From Sporomusaceae bacterium (GTDB taxonomy: Bacteria; Bacillota_C; Negativicutes; Sporomusales_B; UBA7701), in assembly GCA_022839045.1 (NCBI GenBank), contig JALHDI010000016.1, positions 1 to 36,062 on the forward strand: DNA of 36,062 bases. Reading direction: 5' to 3'. Under the pieces are notes generated by a model. The model made no database searches. It had not been told where the DNA came from and saw nothing but the letters and a program-made list of their open reading frames with translations. Each line of letters opens with the position of its first letter. Within the stretch, counting starts at the first letter, position 1. The translations under genes and the position numbers were made by a program. Below, in pieces: positions 32,825 through 36,062 of this stretch.

Positions 32825-34870
32825 TCATATTTTTTCCCAGACCGTCGTTTTTTCCAGCCCGTACTTGCGGGCCTTCGTGGCGACCGTTTTATGGGTCAGC
32901 CCCAACGCTTTCGCCGCCTTGTTGAACGTGCCGTACCTCGCCAGCGAGGTCTGGATGATCATCTTTTCGTACGCATCCCACGGTAAAACCGGACTGTCGG
33001 CCTGGAGAAAAACCACCGGATTCTCGGGCGCGGCGAACGCCCCTTCCCGCAGGTAGATCGGCAACGCGTCGATGCCGATATACGGCCCCTCGGTCAGAGC
33101 AATGATGCGCTCCATGATATTCTCCAGCTCACGGACATTGCCCGGCCAGCGGTAATTCATCAGCACTTCCAGCGCCTCGGGTCTGATCCCTTTGATTTTC
33201 TTGTTCTGTTCGGCGCAGATATTTTTCAGAAAGTATTCCGTCAGCAACGGAATATCTTCTTTCCGCTGCCAAAGCGACGGTAAGATAATCGGGATGATAT
33301 TCAAGCGGTAATACAGGTCCTCGCGGAACTCGCCGTCCGCCACCATCTTCTCCAGCTCCCGGTTCGTGGCGGCGATTATCCTTACATCCACGGAAATCGT
33401 CCCTTCGCCGCCGACCCGCTGAAACTCTTTTCTCTGCAGCACCCTCAACAGCTTCGCCTGCACGCTTTTTTCCAGATCGCCGATCTCGTCCAGGAAAATC
33501 GTTCCCTTGTCGGCAAGCTCGAAGCTTCCCAGTTTACGCTTTATCGCGCCGGTGAACGCGCCCCTTTCGTGGCCGAACAACTCGCTTTCCAGCAGGGTCG
33601 TGGGGATAGCCGCACAATTGACGCGGATAAACGGCCCTTTTGCCCTGGAGCTGGCAAAGTGGATCCCCTCGGCGACCAGTTCCTTGCCTGTGCCGCTTTC
33701 GCCGCGGATCAAAACCGTCGAATGTCCCTCCGCGGCTTTGGCGCCAACCGCCAGCGCGTCCAAAACGACGCCGCTCCTGCCGACGAACTTATCGAAAGCC
33801 AGCGGCGGCTTTTTGGCCCGCCTCAGCTCCTGCTCCAAATACTCGGCCCGGGCCGTGACCTGATTCAGCCGATCCATAAGCGCCTGGACCTCGGATATAT
33901 TCTTCACCACCGAAACCACGCCGGCCACATCATTGTCGATTACAATGGGATTGACGTTGGCTACGATCGTCTGCCCGTTCGGCTTGCGGCTGATACTGCC
34001 CAGCACGGGTCTGCCGGTCAGCAGCGCTTTCGACCTCGCCCCCAGCGGCGAAATATGCGCTATATTCTGGCCGATGAGTTGTTCCGGCGGCGTCTGCGTA
34101 ATCCTGGTATAAGCCGGATTAACATACGTTATAAAGCCTTTTTTGTCCACGACGCATATCCCGTCCTGGACCGATTCCAGGATGAAGTGCAATCTTTCCT
34201 TCAGCTCTTTTACTTCCCGCAGTTCGCCGGTAACGTTCTCCAGGGAGGAGATATCCTCGAAAATCGCCACCGCGCCCTTTGATTGCCCATCGACGACGAT
34301 CGGGGTGCGGTTCGTTATAATTACCGCATTCTCGGTCACCTGGCGTGAACCGAGCTCCGGCGCCATCGTTTTATTTACGATGTGCAGCCTGGTATGGGGT
34401 ATCACCTCGCAAATATTTCTCCCGATCGCCTTGTCCGCCCTGATAGCCATTATCTTTTCCGCCGACGGGTTAAAAACGGTTATCACATCATTCTCATCGG
34501 TCACGATCAACCCGTTGGCCATACTGTTAAACACGTGCTCGGCCGTGAACGCGTTACTCTGCAAAACATTGTCGACCTTATTGATTACATCCGTATCGCT
34601 GATCAAAAAATCGCTTTCCAGGAACTCGACCATTTCGGCGACGGCGGGCTCCGCCATCGCCCCTTTTCCCGAAACCCACACCTCGTCGCCGGCCTTGACC
34701 CGTAATGCGACAATCGGGATAAGGCTATTAGCCAATACTATTTCGTGATCTCGAAAATGAAAGTATATAGTCGCCTTGTATTTCTCCTGAAGCTCGTGGG
34801 TCTTCTGGACGACCATCGCCGCCACCCTCGCGTGCAGCCCTTTGCCATGCCTTATTACAGCTTTTTGCAT
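32825..34870 (-). CDS. Sigma-54-dependent activator with N-terminal HPr-like domain (DhaR-type role)
   Basis: 681-residue transcription activator. Domains: HPr-like 1-85 ([10 protein letters not shown] with His13 and Arg15, and an ANSLIP segment at the HPr Ser46 position); first PAS about 105-215; second PAS about 222-335; AAA+ sigma-54 interaction domain about 360-590 with Walker A GESGTGKE, loop GAFTGA and Walker [12 protein letters not shown]-terminal Fis-type helix-turn-helix ([24 protein letters not shown] as a broken stretch). The ATG at 34870 follows AGAAGG; a GTG four codons earlier has no room for a ribosome binding site. It almost certainly drives the sigma-54 promoter of dhaK. It is not the GAF-PAS layout of E. 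coli DhaR. Confidence 0.92.
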   Translation of the reverse strand: MQKAVIRHGKGLHARVAAMVVQKTHELQEKYKATIYFHFRDHEIVLANSLIPIVALRVKAGDEVWVSGKGAMAEPAVAEMVEFLESDFLISDTDVINKVDNVLQSNAFTAEHVFNSMANGLIVTDENDVITVFNPSAEKIMAIRADKAIGRNICEVIPHTRLHIVNKTMAPELGSRQVTENAVIITNRTPIVVDGQSKGAVAIFEDISSLENVTGELREVKELKERLHFILESVQDGICVVDKKGFITYVNPAYTRITQTPPEQLIGQNIAHISPLGARSKALLTGRPVLGSISRKPNGQTIVANVNPIVIDNDVAGVVSVVKNISEVQALMDRLNQVTARAEYLEQELRRAKKPPLAFDKFVGRSGVVLDALAVGAKAAEGHSTVLIRGESGTGKELVAEGIHFASSRAKGPFIRVNCAAIPTTLLESELFGHERGAFTGAIKRKLGSFELADKGTIFLDEIGDLEKSVQAKLLRVLQRKEFQRVGGEGTISVDVRIIAATNRELEKMVADGEFREDLYYRLNIIPIILPSLWQRKEDIPLLTEYFLKNICAEQNKKIKGIRPEALEVLMNYRWPGNVRELENIMERIIALTEGPYIGIDALPIYLREGAFAAPENPVVFLQADSPVLPWDAYEKMIIQTSLARYGTFNKAAKALGLTHKTVATKARKYGLEKTTVWEKI

Positions 34871-35050
34871 AAATACAAACACCTTCTAAATAAACTAATA
34901 AATCCCATCTTGCCCTTATCAGCTTTTCTCCCTGCAAAAACATAATTCCTTCCCAACCCAATGATATGTACTACACTAAGGGGGCCATGGGACCCTGCTC
35001 CGCTAGCAAGCCATCTCTTCTCTCCCCTGTTCTCAGCGCGCCCCTTTCTC

Positions 35051-35074
35051 CCGCCCGGAACAGGTTCCGGGCGG
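35051..35074. repeat. Perfect 11-bp palindrome
   Basis: CCGCCCGGAAC and GTTCCGGGCGG flank a 2-base spacer. No U-tract follows on either strand, so it is not a standard terminator. It could be an operator or a hairpin at the 5' end of the activator transcript. Confidence 0.6.
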
Positions 35075-35132
35075 TCCCCAGCAAACGCTATGCCCACCCA
35101 CAAACCGCCAAAACAACTTGTCGATAAATAAC

Positions 35133-35175
35133 AAGGAAGCATAAAATGGCGCACTTGGCCATTTTATGCTTCCTT
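35133..35175 (-). terminator. 18-bp hairpin downstream of etfA, probable terminator
   Basis: AAGGAAGCATAAAATGGC (35133-35150) and its exact complement (35158-35175) form an 18-bp stem with a 7-base loop, about 50 bases after the etfA stop. On the minus strand it is followed by GTTATTTATCG, a weak U-rich tail, so termination is likely but not certain. Confidence 0.65.
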
Positions 35176-35207
35176 ATCTGGATGATTCTTGATCTGGATG
35201 ATTCTTG
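35176..35207. repeat. Exact 16-bp tandem duplication
   Basis: ATCTGGATGATTCTTG occurs twice with no gap (35176-35191 and 35192-35207), between the etfA terminator hairpin and the etfA stop. Probably a local slippage or duplication event. Confidence 0.85.
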
Positions 35208-35225
35208 CGGGGTTTCGCCGTTTTT

Positions 35226-36062
35226 TTAATTAGCTTGCCTGATTTTCTTGAATTCTTCGGTCATTATCGGCAGTACTTCCATCACGTCGCCGACGATGCC
35301 GTAGTCGGCGACTTTGAAGATGGGCGCGTCGGGGTCTTTGTTGACGGCGATGACGATGTCGGACGAGGACATGCCGGCCAGGTGCTGGATGGCGCCGGAG
35401 ATGCCGCAGGCGAAGTAGATTTTGGGGCCTACGGTTTTGCCGGTCTGGCCTACCTGGTGGAGGGCCGGTTTCCAGCCGGCGTCGACGGCGGCGCGGGAGG
35501 CGCCTACGGCTCCGCCGAGGACGTTGGCCAGGTCTTCGATGAGGGTGAAGTTTTCGGGTTTGCACAGGCCGCGGCCGCCGGAGACGATGATTTCGGCTTC
35601 TTCGAGGTTGCAGGCGGCGGTGCAGACTTTGATGACTTCGATGAGTTTGGTGCGGATGTCGCCGGGCTTGACTTTGCTGGCGACGCGGATGATTTCGCCG
35701 CTCTTGGCGTAGTCGGGCTCGGGCTTTTTGAAGACTTTCGGCCGGACGGTGCCCATCTGGGGCCGGTGGTCGGGGCAGAGGATGGTGGCCATGATGTTGC
35801 CGCCGAAGGCCGGGCGGGTCCAGGCGACGAGGCCGGTGGCTTCGTCGATGCCGAGGCCGGTGCAGTCGGCGGTCAGGCCGGTGCCGACGCGGCAGGCGAT
35901 GCGCGGCCCGAGGTCGCGGCCGTCGTTGGTGGCGCCGAGGAGGATGACGGAGGGCTTGTAGGCGCCGATGAGGTCGACGAGGGCGATGGTGTAGGCGTCG
36001 GTGCTGTAGTGGGCGTATTCCGGCCCTTCGACGAGGTAGACTTTGTCGGCGCCGGCGGCGAA
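35226..36062 (-). CDS. etfA: Electron-transfer flavoprotein alpha subunit, 5'-truncated by the window edge
   Basis: 278 residues of the C-terminal part are visible; the frame is open at the window end. The C-terminal FAD-binding domain is complete: [43 protein letters not shown] (the Q-T-G-K-T-V core) and [20 protein letters not shown], then [13 protein letters not shown]. The upstream part ([13 protein letters not shown]...[18 protein letters not shown]) belongs to domain I. EtfA and EtfB pass electrons from acyl-CoA or other dehydrogenases, or take part in flavin bifurcation. The partner and the dehydrogenase lie outside the window, so which system this serves is unknown. An internal ATG at 35792 is not the start. 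Confidence 0.95.
   Translation of the reverse strand, partial: FAAGADKVYLVEGPEYAHYSTDAYTIALVDLIGAYKPSVILLGATNDGRDLGPRIACRVGTGLTADCTGLGIDEATGLVAWTRPAFGGNIMATILCPDHRPQMGTVRPKVFKKPEPDYAKSGEIIRVASKVKPGDIRTKLIEVIKVCTAACNLEEAEIIVSGGRGLCKPENFTLIEDLANVLGGAVGASRAAVDAGWKPALHQVGQTGKTVGPKIYFACGISGAIQHLAGMSSSDIVIAVNKDPDAPIFKVADYGIVGDVMEVLPIMTEEFKKIRQAN

Larger units (their letters stand above)
34871..35225. other. 355-base intergenic region with repeats and hairpins
   Basis: No credible gene. It should contain the promoter of the sigma-54 activator gene, but no clean -35/-10 is visible. It holds an 11-bp palindrome, an 18-bp hairpin and a 16-bp tandem repeat, listed separately. Confidence 0.6.

Noticed and set aside
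34855..35154. 99-codon minus-strand frame upstream of the sigma-54 activator
   Set aside because: It crosses the palindrome and part of the etfA terminator hairpin, overlaps the activator start, and has no family resemblance.
35208..35227. CGG...CCG followed by seven T on the plus strand, terminator-like
   Set aside because: The stem is only about three base pairs and no plus-strand gene precedes it; the T-run abuts the etfA stop.

Overview
The window is 36 kb of GC-rich, gene-dense bacterial DNA with strong AGGAGG-type ribosome binding sites, many overlapping stop/start codons and some GTG/TTG starts. A GlpP-type antiterminator, a DUF1657 small protein (a family common in spore formers), a membrane formate dehydrogenase, an electron-transfer flavoprotein and a PTS-linked dihydroxyacetone kinase together suggest an anaerobic, probably spore-forming member of the Bacillota, perhaps a Sporomusa-like Negativicute. 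That placement is inference. No rRNA, tRNA, transposase or CRISPR array was seen.

Region 1 (1-5280, plus strand) is a molybdenum formate dehydrogenase operon: the C-terminal three quarters of the catalytic subunit (cut by the window edge), the four-cluster iron-sulfur subunit, the cytochrome b subunit, an FdhE-like maturation protein and MobA, closed by a terminator. Region 2 (5400-7121) holds a DUF1657 protein, a secreted class 3 lipase-like hydrolase and a small unknown protein.

Region 3 (7268-21596, minus strand) is the most unusual part: a tight run of 14 genes. In transcription order they are a GNAT-like protein, an acyl carrier protein, a second GNAT-like protein, a ketoacyl-ACP synthase III, a MATE exporter, a third GNAT-like protein, an AMP-forming acyl ligase, a second acyl carrier protein, a three-subunit xanthine-dehydrogenase-type molybdoenzyme, a protein joining an RsbW-like ATPase fold to a GNAT-related region, a HisC-like aminotransferase and a CoA-binding-domain protein. 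I know of no described pathway with this set. It looks like a carrier-protein-based route to a small acylated or heterocyclic molecule that is then exported; its product and purpose are unknown.

Region 4 (21850-28447, minus) is a glycerol operon: glpP, glpF, glpK, a GlpA-type dehydrogenase with a BFD [2Fe-2S] domain, a second flavoprotein and a DUF1667 protein. The glpP and glpF leaders both carry an intrinsic terminator preceded by the same 29-nt hairpin-forming element (15 of 16 core bases identical), a likely GlpP target.

Region 5 (28448-34870, minus) is a dihydroxyacetone kinase operon, dhaK-dhaL-dhaM, with its own HPr and Enzyme I. It lies behind a near-perfect sigma-54 promoter and just downstream of a sigma-54 activator with an N-terminal HPr-like domain. 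The activator, phosphorelay and kinase appear to form one PTS-gated sensing and uptake circuit that meets the glycerol operon at dihydroxyacetone phosphate.

Region 6 (34871-36062) has a repeat-rich intergenic stretch and the C-terminal part of an electron-transfer flavoprotein alpha subunit, cut by the window edge.
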